A DNA stretch of 64,000 bases from Bordetella genomosp. 2. GTDB lineage: Bacteria; Pseudomonadota; Gammaproteobacteria; Burkholderiales; Burkholderiaceae_B. Where the stretch lies: contig NZ_NEVT01000006.1 of the NCBI RefSeq assembly GCF_002261345.1, positions 248,001 to 312,000 on the forward strand. The letters are read 5' to 3'. The stretch's first letter is position 1. Each line of letters begins with the position of its first letter. This document shows, piece after piece, positions 49,764 through 58,378 of the stretch. Under the pieces are notes generated by a model, which did no database searches, was not told the DNA's origin, and saw only the letters and a program-made list of their open reading frames with translations. The position numbers were made by a program, and so were the translations under genes.

Positions 49764-50501
49764 ATGAGCGCGCCGTTTCTGCGCATACCGCCCAATACCG
49801 CGGGCCGGGACCTGGCGGTGGGCGACATACACGGGCATTTCGGCCGGCTGAGACGGGCCTTGGATCGATTCGGCTTCGATCCGCGGCGCGACCGGCTGTT
49901 CTCGGTAGGCGACCTGATCGACCGCGGCGCGGAATGCGAGGCCTGCCTGGATTGGCTGGCGGAACCCTGGTTCCACGCCGTACAGGGCAACCACGAGGAT
50001 TACGCGATCCGGCATGTGCGCACCGGCAAGGTCGACACCGCCAACTGGCGGCACTATGGCGGCGGCTGGTTCCTCGACCTGCCTCCGGCGCGCCAGCAGG
50101 TTTATGCGCGGGCGCTGGCCGAGCTGCCGGTGGCGATCGAAGTGCCGACGGCCGCCGGGCCGGTGGGCCTGGTGCACGCCGATTGCCCGGTGCGCGACTG
50201 GCGGCGGCTGGAGGCGGCGCTGCGCGAGCATTACAAGCGCACTCGCTCGCATTGCCAGTGGTCGCGCGAGCGGCTGGCGCGGCAGGATTCCTCCGGCGTG
50301 GCCGGGGTGCGGGCGGTGGTGGCGGGGCATACGCCGGTGACGCGCCCCGTGGCGCTGGGCAATGTGTTCCACATCGATACCGGGGGCTGGCAGGCAGCGG
50401 GCTACTTCACGCTGCTGGACCTGGCCACGCTGCAGGCCTGGCCCGAGCCGATGACCCGGCCAGCCGCGCAGCAGGGCGCGGCCGAGGCGGGCGGGCGCTG
50501 A
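49764..50501 (+). CDS. Metallophosphoesterase, PrpA/PphA-like serine/threonine phosphatase
   Basis: 245 residues. The PP-family metal motifs are all present: GDIHGHFGRL (Asp21, His23), VGDLIDRGAECEACLDWL, VQGNHEDYAI and, late, VVAGHTPVTRP. It resembles the small PphA/PphB-type phosphatases and diadenosine tetraphosphatases rather than large PP1/PP2 enzymes. It probably dephosphorylates phosphoproteins or small phospho-compounds. It ends just ahead of the AraC-type promoter element at 50504. Confidence 0.88.
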   Translation: MSAPFLRIPPNTAGRDLAVGDIHGHFGRLRRALDRFGFDPRRDRLFSVGDLIDRGAECEACLDWLAEPWFHAVQGNHEDYAIRHVRTGKVDTANWRHYGGGWFLDLPPARQQVYARALAELPVAIEVPTAAGPVGLVHADCPVRDWRRLEAALREHYKRTRSHCQWSRERLARQDSSGVAGVRAVVAGHTPVTRPVALGNVFHIDTGGWQAAGYFTLLDLATLQAWPEPMTRPAAQQGAAEAGGR

Positions 50502-50503
50502 GT

Positions 50504-50565
50504 GTTTCTGCCAATGGCGTTGACCGCCCGCGCCATTGTGGCGCCGAGCCGCCGCAGCCTAGACT
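50504..50565 (+). promoter_or_regulatory. AraC-type promoter element, copy 1 (before the first CaiB gene)
   Basis: The first 36 bp agree at about 30 positions with 52943-52978, and CCTAGACT (50558-50565) sits at the same distance as CCTACACT in copy 2. The conserved part holds CAATGGC (50512-50518) mirrored by GCCATTG (50532-50538) with a 13-bp spacer. TTGTGG (50536-50541) and TAGACT (50560-50565) with an 18-bp spacer are plausible -35 and -10 boxes. Confidence 0.65.
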
Positions 50566-50597
50566 TCGGCACACTCCCGCTATTCGTCCTGGACAGC

Positions 50598-51818
50598 ATG
50601 CCCGATCCGCACCTCATGCCTGCCGGCCCCGCGCCGTCAGTCCCGAATCGCCCGCCGCTTGCAGGCGTCACCGTACTGGACCTGACCCGGCTGCTGCCCG
50701 GCCCGGTCGCCGGTATGCACCTGGCCGATCTGGGCGCCGACGTGATCAAGGTCGAGGACACTGGCGCAGGCGATTACGCCGCAGCGCCGGTGCGCGAGCT
50801 GGTCAACCGGAACAAGCGCGGCATCCGGCTGGACCTGAAGACGCCCGATGGCGTACAGGCACTGCTTGATTTGTGCGCCACGGCGGACATCCTCATCGAA
50901 GGCTTTCGTCCGGGCGTGATGGCGCGTCTGGGCGTGAGCTACGAGGCCGCGCGGGCGCGCAATCCGGCCATCGTCTATTGCAGCATCAGCGGGTACGGCC
51001 AGACCGGACCGCTGCGCGACGAGCCCGGCCACGACCTGAACTACTGCAGCCTGACGGGCGTGGCCGAGCAGATGGGCCTGCCCGGCGGGCCGCCGGCATT
51101 GTCCAACGTGCCGCTGGCGGACTTGTTGGGCGGATCCATGGTGGCGGTGATGGGCGTGCTGTCGGCCCTGTTCGACGCTGGCCGCACGGGGCGCGGGCGC
51201 CACGTAGACATCGCGATCGCCGACGGCGTCCTGGCGCATGCGATATTGCCACTGGCCGCCGTGAACTCCAGTGGGGCGGCGCCGCCGAGGGGCGGCGCGA
51301 AGCTGACCGGCGCGTTGCCGTGCTACGGCCTATATCCGACGCGCGACGGCCGCTATCTGGCGGTCGCCGCGCTGGAGAAAAAATTCTGGGTCGCCTTCTG
51401 TGCGGCGATGGGCCGGCCCGACCTGGCCGACCTGCACAGTACGCAGCAAGATCCGCGCAATGATTGGGTCCGCCTCCAGCTCGAGCAGGTCATCGCCAGC
51501 CAGGACCTGGTTTGGTGGCGCGCCAGGCTGCGCGGCACGCAATGCTGCGTTACGCCGGTCATGCGCCTGGAAGAAGTCATGCAGGACCCGCACTTCGCGG
51601 CGCGCGGCATGCTGGTGGCCGGCGCGGCCGGGCGGGAGGCGCCGCCCGGCGGGCAACCTGCCAGGCAGTTGGGCTGCCCGGTACAGATGAGCGATTTCTG
51701 CTTCGGTATCCGTCGGCCGGCGCCGGCTCCCGGGCAGCACACGGACGAAGTACTGGCCGGCCTGGGTTACGCGCCGGAGCAGGTCGAGCGGTTGCGCGCG
51801 ACGGGTGCGGCGGCCTGA
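50598..51818 (+). CDS. CaiB/BaiF-type CoA-transferase (alpha-methylacyl-CoA racemase family)
   Basis: 406 residues. Family III CoA-transferase blocks: GVTVLDLTRLLPGPVAGMHL, LGADVIKVEDTGAGDY, NRNKRGIRLDLKTPDGVQA and CSISGYGQTGPLRDEPGHDL, where the final Asp is the candidate catalytic residue. It would transfer CoA to an incoming acid or racemise an alpha-methyl acyl-CoA. ATG 50598 lies about 30 bp from the expected transcription start. It is the first gene of the second catabolic cluster, followed by the AraC gene after 42 bp. Confidence 0.86.
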   Translation: MPDPHLMPAGPAPSVPNRPPLAGVTVLDLTRLLPGPVAGMHLADLGADVIKVEDTGAGDYAAAPVRELVNRNKRGIRLDLKTPDGVQALLDLCATADILIEGFRPGVMARLGVSYEAARARNPAIVYCSISGYGQTGPLRDEPGHDLNYCSLTGVAEQMGLPGGPPALSNVPLADLLGGSMVAVMGVLSALFDAGRTGRGRHVDIAIADGVLAHAILPLAAVNSSGAAPPRGGAKLTGALPCYGLYPTRDGRYLAVAALEKKFWVAFCAAMGRPDLADLHSTQQDPRNDWVRLQLEQVIASQDLVWWRARLRGTQCCVTPVMRLEEVMQDPHFAARGMLVAGAAGREAPPGGQPARQLGCPVQMSDFCFGIRRPAPAPGQHTDEVLAGLGYAPEQVERLRATGAAA

Positions 51819-51860
51819 AGCTGCGGCCGACGGTATACTGGGCGACGCTGCACGCCGCTC

Positions 51861-52940
51861 ATGGCATATCCCCGTATCGCCATACCGATGCCCGCCTCGA
51901 TCGACTCTTACGGCCCCATCGCCCAGCACACCGTAGCCATCACGCAGGTCATACAAATCCTCCAGGGTGCGCGCAGGCAGGGCCTGGACATTGACATCGC
52001 ACTGTGGCGGGCGGGCATTTCCCCGGGTCTGCTCGAATCGCCGCTGTCGCGCGTGACGCAAATGCAGTACGCGCGGTTGATGCGGGTGCTGGCGCGCACG
52101 ATGCGCGACGAGCTGTGGGGCCTGACGCCTCACAGGATGCGGCCAGGCAGCTTCATCCGGATCTGCAGCCAATTGATCCATTGTCGTACGCTGGGCGAGG
52201 CGGTCCGCACCGGGCTGGGGCTGTACCGGCTGCTGCCGCAGGTCTTTACGCCGCGACTGCTGGTCGCGGGCGACGTGGCCCGGATCCAGGTGACCCATCG
52301 CGAAAGCCAGGTGGACGCACCGGAAAGCTACGCCATGCGCACCTTCTGCTTCATGTCGTACGGCGTCATGTCATGGCTGACCGCCCGGCGCATTCCCGTG
52401 CTGTGCGTGGGCGTGCCCAGCGGCAAGGGCTACCGCAGCGAGGCCGAGCGGTTGATGCGTACACGCATCCGCTACACGAGCAACTGTGCGTCGCTGGAGT
52501 TCGAGGCGCACTGGCTGGCGCTGCCGGTGGTGCAGACCGCCGAAAGCTTGCAGGCGTTCATTCGCGAAGTGCCAGGCAACCTCGTCATCAAGTATCGGGA
52601 CCGCAGCCGGCTGTCCGAGCGCATTCGCCGCCTGCTCAGGCAGCAGGCGCTGGTAGACGGCGTCACCCTGGAGGAAGTCGGCCGGCACCTCGGCATGACG
52701 CCGCAGACGGTGCGCCGGCATCTGAAGGCGGAAGGGCAGAGCTTCCAGGGCATCAAGGACAACCTGCGCCGCGACGCGGCCATCCAGCTGCTGGCGCGGC
52801 CCGACCTGACACTGAACGACATCGCGGCGCAGCTGGGCTATTCCGAGGCCAGTACCTTTCATCGGGCGTTCAAATCCTGGACCGGGCTGGCGCCCGGCAT
52901 GTACCGGGAAGCCAATCTGAAACCGGCCGCCGTGCGCTGA
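51861..52940 (+). CDS. AraC-family transcriptional regulator (OruR/ArgR-like)
   Basis: 359 residues. The N-terminal half matches the arabinose-binding-like domain of the OruR group (about residues 25-210; ISPGLLESPLSRVTQMQY). The C-terminal AraC helix-turn-helix pair has LEEVGRHLGMTPQTVRRHLK and LNDIAAQLGYSEASTFHRAF. It is placed between the two copies of the promoter element at 50504 and 52943, so it most likely controls both. The alternative start at 51891 is possible. The inducer is probably the pathway substrate. Confidence 0.88.
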   Translation: MAYPRIAIPMPASIDSYGPIAQHTVAITQVIQILQGARRQGLDIDIALWRAGISPGLLESPLSRVTQMQYARLMRVLARTMRDELWGLTPHRMRPGSFIRICSQLIHCRTLGEAVRTGLGLYRLLPQVFTPRLLVAGDVARIQVTHRESQVDAPESYAMRTFCFMSYGVMSWLTARRIPVLCVGVPSGKGYRSEAERLMRTRIRYTSNCASLEFEAHWLALPVVQTAESLQAFIREVPGNLVIKYRDRSRLSERIRRLLRQQALVDGVTLEEVGRHLGMTPQTVRRHLKAEGQSFQGIKDNLRRDAAIQLLARPDLTLNDIAAQLGYSEASTFHRAFKSWTGLAPGMYREANLKPAAVR

Positions 52941-52942
52941 TC

Positions 52943-53004
52943 GTTTTTGCCAATGGCATTGGCCGCTGCCGCCATTGTCCGCGCCTGTTCTCCCTGCCTA
53001 CACT
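52943..53004 (+). promoter_or_regulatory. AraC-type promoter element, copy 2 (before the Bug gene)
   Basis: Second copy of the element at 50504-50565. CAATGGC and GCCATTG with 13 bp between them are exactly kept, as is the distance to CCTACACT (52997-53004). TTGTCC (52975-52980) and TACACT (52999-53004) fit -35 and -10. It drives the Bug gene at 53076 and probably the genes to 62270. Confidence 0.65.
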
Positions 53005-53075
53005 GCTTGCGCAGTCGTTGGATCCATTCCTACATAAGCAACCGCCGGCCTGCCGGACGGAGGGCAAAGGGAGAC

Positions 53076-54077
53076 ATGAGCATGAATGCTGCGCGCCGTA
53101 CGTCGTGGGCCCTGGCATGCGGGGCTGCCTGGTTCAGTTGCGCCGTTGGCCTGGCGGCCGCTGCGCCCGGTGCGGCGCTGCCGTATCCGGCCAAACCCAT
53201 CAGCCTCATCGTGCCATATCCGGCCGGGGGAGGGACCGATACCATTGCCCGGCTGGTGGGCAAGCACCTGGGTGACCGGTTCGGCGTGCCCGTGGTGGTG
53301 GAGAACAAGCCCGGCGCGAGCGGAATCCTGGGAAACGACCAGGTCGCCAAGGCGACGCCGGACGGTTATACCCTGCTGCTGGGGATCACCGCGCTGATCC
53401 AGACGCCGGCGCTGTACCAGAATGTGCCCTACGACGTGCGCAAGGACCTGGTCCCGGTCAGCGAAGTGGCGCGCTCATCCGATCTGTTCGTGGTGCACCG
53501 GGATGTTCCGGCCCATACGGTCGAGCAATTCGTCGAACTGGCCAAGCGCAAGCCGGGAGCGTACCACTACGGCAATTACGGTAACGGCACGTCCTCGCAC
53601 ATGCACGGCGAACGGTTCAAGCTGGTGACCGGCGCGCAAATCGAGGCCGTGCCTTTCAAAGGCGCTGCGCCGTTGACTACCGCCATCCTGGGCGGCCAGA
53701 TTGCCTCGGCGTTCGTCGATGTGTCGTCCTTCAATGCCAACTTGGAGTCGGACCGGATCAGGATCCTGGCGATTACAGGCACCAAGCGGCACCCCAAGCT
53801 GCCATCCGTGCCGACCTTCCAGGAGATCGGCATGGCGGGGTTCGAGCCCAACGGCTGGTTCGGCCTGTTTGCGCCGGCGGGCACGCCTCGGCCGATCGTC
53901 GACAAGTTGGCCGCGGCGGTCCGGGAAATCGTCCGTACGGAAGACGTGGACGGCCGCCTGCGGAGCATGGGCCTGACCCCGGTCGGCAACACCCCGGACG
54001 AATTCGCCGACGTGATCGATACCGACACGCCGTACTGGGCCGGTATCGTCAAGGACGCGCACATCGTCATGGAATGA
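53076..54077 (+). CDS. Bug/TctC-family periplasmic solute receptor
   Basis: 333 residues. A signal peptide ends near AAAAPGAALPYP. The Bug blocks are [45 protein letters not shown] and AVPFKGAAPLTTAILGGQI, and the end has WFGLFAPAGTPRPIVD. ATG 53076 follows AAGGGAG. It is the first gene after the second AraC-type promoter, so its ligand is likely the growth substrate of the cluster. No membrane partner genes lie nearby. Confidence 0.9.
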   Translation: MSMNAARRTSWALACGAAWFSCAVGLAAAAPGAALPYPAKPISLIVPYPAGGGTDTIARLVGKHLGDRFGVPVVVENKPGASGILGNDQVAKATPDGYTLLLGITALIQTPALYQNVPYDVRKDLVPVSEVARSSDLFVVHRDVPAHTVEQFVELAKRKPGAYHYGNYGNGTSSHMHGERFKLVTGAQIEAVPFKGAAPLTTAILGGQIASAFVDVSSFNANLESDRIRILAITGTKRHPKLPSVPTFQEIGMAGFEPNGWFGLFAPAGTPRPIVDKLAAAVREIVRTEDVDGRLRSMGLTPVGNTPDEFADVIDTDTPYWAGIVKDAHIVME

Positions 54078-54119
54078 GGCGCCCGGGACGGGCGGCCAAT
54101 GACTCTACAAGGAAACAGG

Positions 54120-55313
54120 ATGGCTCGACAGCAACGGCCGGTATTCGTCATCGGCGTGGGCATGATCCCCTTTACCAAGCCCGGCGCCAGCGCGCCATAT
54201 ACCGTGATGGGCGCCGAGGCGGCCGCCCTGGCCCTGGAGGATGCCGGACTCGATTACGCGGCGGTCGAGCAGGCGTATGTGGGATACGTCTATGGTGATT
54301 CGACTGCCGGCCAGGCAGCAATATATGGCGCCGGCCTGACTGGCATCCCGGTATTCAACGTCAACAACAATTGCGCCACAGGCTCCAGCGCGCTGTTTCT
54401 GGCTCGCCAGGCGGTGGAGAGCGGGGTCGCCGAATGCGCGCTGGCCCTGGGCTTCGAGCAAATGACACCCGGCGCCCTGAAGAGCAAGTATGAGGACCGG
54501 CCGTCACCCATGGCGCGCTTCGTCGACGCGATGGCCAGCCAGCAGGGGTACGATGCCGAGGCTCCGCGGGCCGCGCAGTTCTTCGGCGGCGCCGGCCGCG
54601 CCTACATGCGGGAGCATGGCATCCGGCCCGACACGTTCGGCCGGATAGCGGTGAAGGCGCGCCAGCATGCTGCGCGCAACCCGCTGGCGGTATTCCGCAA
54701 TGTGCTGTCGCTGCAGGAAGTCATGTCCTCGCCCGCCATTTTCGATCCGCTGACGCGCTATCAATGCTGCCCGCCGACCTGCGGCGCCGCGGCGGCGCTG
54801 GTCTGCTCGGACGATTTTGCGCGCCGCAACAAGCTGGCCCGGCGGGTGCGGATCGCCGCACAGGCGATGACCACCGACACGCCCAGCAGCTTCGAAAGTA
54901 GCGACATGCGCAAGCTGGTGGGTTACGACATGACCGCCACGGCGGCCCGGCAGGTATACGAGCAGGCGGGCATCGGCCCGGGCGACGTGGACGTGGTCGA
55001 GTTGCACGACTGCTTCACCACCAATGAGCTCATCACCTATGAAGGACTGGGCCTGACGGCAGAGGGCACGGCCGAGCGTTTCATCCTGGAGGGCGACAAC
55101 ACCTATGGCGGGCGTGTGGTCACCAACCCGTCGGGCGGCCTGTTGTCCAAGGGACACCCGCTGGGCGCCACAGGCCTGGCGCAATGCGCGGAGTTGTACT
55201 GGCAACTGACGGGCCGGGCGGAACAGCGCCAGGTGGAGGGCGCACGCATCGCCCTGCAGCACAACCTCGGGCTGGGCGGCGCCTGCGTCGTCACGCTGTA
55301 TCAGGCAGTCTGA
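54120..55313 (+). CDS. Thiolase-superfamily protein, SCPx/lipid-transfer type
   Basis: 397 residues. The nucleophile is Cys85 in NNNCATGSSALFLARQA. The block VELHDCFTTNELITYEGLG and the late GGLLSKGHPLGATGLAQ are typical of SCPx-type thiolases and lipid-transfer proteins, which act in side-chain shortening of sterols or branched acyl-CoAs. A final GGACVVTLYQ holds the second Cys. It would cleave a 3-ketoacyl-CoA or related compound. ATG 54120 follows AAGGAAACAGG. Next gene is an SDR after 27 bp. Confidence 0.87.
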   Translation: MARQQRPVFVIGVGMIPFTKPGASAPYTVMGAEAAALALEDAGLDYAAVEQAYVGYVYGDSTAGQAAIYGAGLTGIPVFNVNNNCATGSSALFLARQAVESGVAECALALGFEQMTPGALKSKYEDRPSPMARFVDAMASQQGYDAEAPRAAQFFGGAGRAYMREHGIRPDTFGRIAVKARQHAARNPLAVFRNVLSLQEVMSSPAIFDPLTRYQCCPPTCGAAAALVCSDDFARRNKLARRVRIAAQAMTTDTPSSFESSDMRKLVGYDMTATAARQVYEQAGIGPGDVDVVELHDCFTTNELITYEGLGLTAEGTAERFILEGDNTYGGRVVTNPSGGLLSKGHPLGATGLAQCAELYWQLTGRAEQRQVEGARIALQHNLGLGGACVVTLYQAV

Positions 55314-55340
55314 CACGCACCGCATCGGGAGGCGGACAAC

Positions 55341-56168
55341 ATGCAGAAGAAGCTGGAAGGAAAAGTGGCGCTGGTATCGGGCTCGGGCCGCGGAATCGGC
55401 CGCGAGATCGCACTCAAGCTCGCCGCCGAAGGCGCCAGTGTAGTGATCAACGACCTGGATTCCGGCCCGGCCGAGCAGACTGCTCGCGACGTGCGCGCCG
55501 CAGGCGGGCAAGCCTGCGTCTGCGTGGGCAGCGTCGCCGCGCCGGACTTCGGCGAGCGCTTCGTCGGGCAGGCGCTGGAGCAGTTCGGCGCTATCGACAT
55601 CATCGTCAACAACGCCGGCTACACCTGGGACAATGTCATCCAGAAGATGAGCGACGAGCAATGGGAGGCCATGCTGGCCGTGCACCTGACCGCGCCATTC
55701 CGCATCCTGCGCGCCGCCTCCGGCTTCTTGCGCGAAACCGCGAAACGCGAAATAGCCGCCGGTTTGCGCAACCACCGCAAGGTGGTGAATATCTCGTCGA
55801 CCTCCGGCGTATACGGCAATGCCGGCCAGGTCAACTATGCCGCGGCCAAGGCTGGCATCGCCGGTTTGACCAAGGCGCTGGCCAAGGAATGGGGACGCTA
55901 CAACGTCAATGTCAACAGCGTGGCGTTCGGTTTGATCAAGACCCGCCTGACTGAGGCGCCGGCAGATGCCGACGCGAGCATCGACGTGGAAGGACGCAAG
56001 ATCCACGTGGGCGTCAATCCGGACAATCTGCGCAACGCCGAAGCGACAATTCCGCTGGGGCGCGCCGGCACGCCTGCCGAGGCAGCGGGAGCGGTGTATC
56101 TGTTCTGCATTCCCGAGTCCGATTATGTCAGCGGCCAGGTGCTGGTGTGTGGGGGAGGCCGGCCATGA
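55341..56168 (+). CDS. Short-chain dehydrogenase/reductase (hydroxyacyl-CoA dehydrogenase-like)
   Basis: 275 residues. The nucleotide-binding motif is GSGRGIGREI, with NNAGYTWDN in the middle. The active site is Tyr166-x3-Lys170 in NYAAAKAG, preceded by NISSTSGVYGNAG with the Ser. The Asp in VVINDLD favours NAD(H). The pattern resembles 3-hydroxyacyl-CoA dehydrogenases of the 17-beta-HSD4 group. It would oxidise the beta-hydroxy intermediate before the thiolase. Its end overlaps the acyl-CoA dehydrogenase start by 4 bp. Confidence 0.88.
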   Translation: MQKKLEGKVALVSGSGRGIGREIALKLAAEGASVVINDLDSGPAEQTARDVRAAGGQACVCVGSVAAPDFGERFVGQALEQFGAIDIIVNNAGYTWDNVIQKMSDEQWEAMLAVHLTAPFRILRAASGFLRETAKREIAAGLRNHRKVVNISSTSGVYGNAGQVNYAAAKAGIAGLTKALAKEWGRYNVNVNSVAFGLIKTRLTEAPADADASIDVEGRKIHVGVNPDNLRNAEATIPLGRAGTPAEAAGAVYLFCIPESDYVSGQVLVCGGGRP

Positions 56169-57322
56169 CCCCGGCGCGGCCCTGGGTGAATGCGGAGATC
56201 GAGCAGGTCCGCGACACCGCTCTGCGCTTTTTCGAGCGCGAATGCCTGCCTCACGAGGAACGGTGGGCGGCCCAGCGGCACGCCGATCGCGAGATATGGC
56301 GTCGCGCCGGCCAGGCGGGACTGCTGTGCGCCAGCATTCCGGCGGCCTATGGCGGTGGGGACGGGACTTTCCTGCACGATGCCGCCATCTGCGAAGCCCA
56401 GGCCACGGCGCTGGCGGGGGGACTCAGCATCAATGTCCACAGCGGCATCGTGGCCCACTATATCCTGGCCTATGGCACCGAGGCGCAAAAGCAGCGCTGG
56501 CTGCCCCGCATGGCGACCGGCGAATGGGTGGGCGCCATTGCCATGAGCGAGCCCAATGCCGGCACCGACCTGCAGCGCATCCGCACAACCGCCATCCGCC
56601 AAGGCGACGAGTATCTGATCAACGGCGCCAAGACCTTCATCACTAATGGCTACCACGCGGATTTGGTGGTCCTGGCGGTCAAGACCGACAGCGGCGCGGG
56701 CGCCAGGGGTATTTCGCTGGTGGTGGCCGAGACCGGCGGACTGAGCGGTTTCCGGCGCGGCCAGCCGCTGGGCAAACTGGGGCAGAAAACCATCGATGCG
56801 GTCGAGTTGTTCTTCGATGACGTGCGCGTGCCACGGGCGAATCTGCTGGGCGCGGACGAAGGACGAGGATTCGCCCAGCTGATGCAGCAGCTCCCCCAGG
56901 AGCGCCTGCTGATCGCGGTGGCGGCAGTCGCCGCCATGCATCGCGCGATCGCGGACACGACTGCCCATGCGCAGCAGCGCCAGCTGTTCGGCGATCGCCT
57001 GATGGCCATGCAGAATACCCGCTACGTCCTGGCCAAATGCCAGACGCAGGCCACCATCGCCAGGACTTTCGTGGACGATTGCATCGTGCGCCTGCAGCGC
57101 GGCGAGCTGGACGTGCCAACTGCCGCCATGGCCAAGTGGTGGACCACCGAAACCAACTGCCAGATCATCGACGATTGCCTGCAGCTGCACGGCGGATATG
57201 GCTACATGACTGAATACCCGATCGCCCGCATGTACGCCGACGCGCGGGTCGGGAAGATATACGGCGGCGCCAATGAGGTCATGAAGGAGATCATCGCGCG
57301 CGCCATGGAATCACCCCGCTGA
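56165..57322 (+). CDS. Acyl-CoA dehydrogenase, long-chain/isovaleryl-like
   Basis: 385 residues. The beta-domain has IAMSEPNAGTDLQRIRTTA and INGAKTFITNGYHADL. The C-terminal helix ends KIYGGANEVMKEIIARAME, where Gly replaces the usual Glu. The catalytic base is then likely Glu246 in QLPQERLLIAV, as in the long-chain and isovaleryl enzymes. It should desaturate the acyl-CoA produced by the ligase or CoA-transferase. ATG 56165 is set by the GGGAGG upstream and the ATGA overlap with the SDR gene. Confidence 0.9.
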   Translation: MTPARPWVNAEIEQVRDTALRFFERECLPHEERWAAQRHADREIWRRAGQAGLLCASIPAAYGGGDGTFLHDAAICEAQATALAGGLSINVHSGIVAHYILAYGTEAQKQRWLPRMATGEWVGAIAMSEPNAGTDLQRIRTTAIRQGDEYLINGAKTFITNGYHADLVVLAVKTDSGAGARGISLVVAETGGLSGFRRGQPLGKLGQKTIDAVELFFDDVRVPRANLLGADEGRGFAQLMQQLPQERLLIAVAAVAAMHRAIADTTAHAQQRQLFGDRLMAMQNTRYVLAKCQTQATIARTFVDDCIVRLQRGELDVPTAAMAKWWTTETNCQIIDDCLQLHGGYGYMTEYPIARMYADARVGKIYGGANEVMKEIIARAMESPR

Positions 57323-57381
57323 AGTGGTGGCAGGCCGGCGCATATCGGGCGGCGACATTACAAGAACACAAGGAGACAAGC

Positions 57382-58377
57382 ATGGCCAGGTTGCAAGGAA
57401 GAAGTCTCGCGCTGCGATCCCGCGGCGCCGCGCTGATGCTGGCATGGGCGGCCACTGGCGCGGCATGGGGCGCCGACGAGGTGTATCCGGCGCGGCCCAT
57501 CACGATTGTCGTGCCGTCCGCGGCGGGCAACGTCAACGACGCGGTGGCGCGCCTGGTCGGTGCCGAACTGACGGCCCGGTGGGATCAGCCCGTCATCGTG
57601 TTGAACAAGCCCGGCGCCGGCACCGAGATCGGCACGCGCTTCGTCGCCAACGCGGAGAAGGACGGCTATACGGCGCTGCTTACCTATACCGCGCATGTGC
57701 AGAACCCGGCGCTGTACAAGAGCCTGTCGTATGACCCGATTGCCGATTTCGCGCCGGTCAGCCAGGTGGCGTATTCATCGACCATCCTCGCCGCGCACCC
57801 AGGTTTCGAGGCACAGACGTTTGCCGACCTGGTGGCGCTGGTCAAGGCCAATCCGGGCAAATACTTCTACGGATCGTATGGTGCGGGCACCACGGGTCAC
57901 ATCCTGGGCGAACTGCTCAAGAAGGAAGCGGGCCTGCAGATGGACCACGTTGCCTACAAGGGCGGCGCGCCGCTGGCCACGGACATGATCGCTGGGCATG
58001 TCAAGTTCGGCTTCATTGCGGTAGGCACCGCCATGCCCTATCTGAAGGCGGGCACGCTCAAGCCTCTGGCAATCACCGGGAGCGTACGCTCGCCGCTGCT
58101 TCCCGCTGTGCCGACCTTCCTCGAAGCGGGCTACCGGGGTTTCGAACCGGATGCCTGGATGGGCTTGCTGTTTCCGGCCGGCGTGCCCACGCAGCGAGTC
58201 GACGCCTTCGCCCGGGCAGTGGCCGAGATCGTCAGGCGGCCCGAAATGCAGAGACGCTTCGCGGAACTGAACTTGGTCGCCATCGGCAGCACGCCCGCGC
58301 AATTCGCCGCAGTGCTGTCCGCCGACCTGCAAAAATGGGCAACGGTCATCGAGCAGGTCGGCATGGTGCGGAACTGA
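57382..58377 (+). CDS. Bug/TctC-family periplasmic solute receptor
   Basis: 331 residues. A signal peptide precedes ADEVYPARPITIVVPSAAG. Further Bug blocks are VIVLNKPGAGTEIGTRFV, EKDGYTALLTYTAHVQNP and VAYKGGAPLATDMIAGHVK, and the end has WMGLLFPAGVPTQRVDAF. The AAGGAGACAAGC leader gives a good ribosome-binding site. It is the second receptor of this cluster and differs clearly from the one at 53076, so the two may bind different ligands. One base separates its stop from the next start. Confidence 0.9.
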   Translation: MARLQGRSLALRSRGAALMLAWAATGAAWGADEVYPARPITIVVPSAAGNVNDAVARLVGAELTARWDQPVIVLNKPGAGTEIGTRFVANAEKDGYTALLTYTAHVQNPALYKSLSYDPIADFAPVSQVAYSSTILAAHPGFEAQTFADLVALVKANPGKYFYGSYGAGTTGHILGELLKKEAGLQMDHVAYKGGAPLATDMIAGHVKFGFIAVGTAMPYLKAGTLKPLAITGSVRSPLLPAVPTFLEAGYRGFEPDAWMGLLFPAGVPTQRVDAFARAVAEIVRRPEMQRRFAELNLVAIGSTPAQFAAVLSADLQKWATVIEQVGMVRN

Positions 58378-58378
58378 A

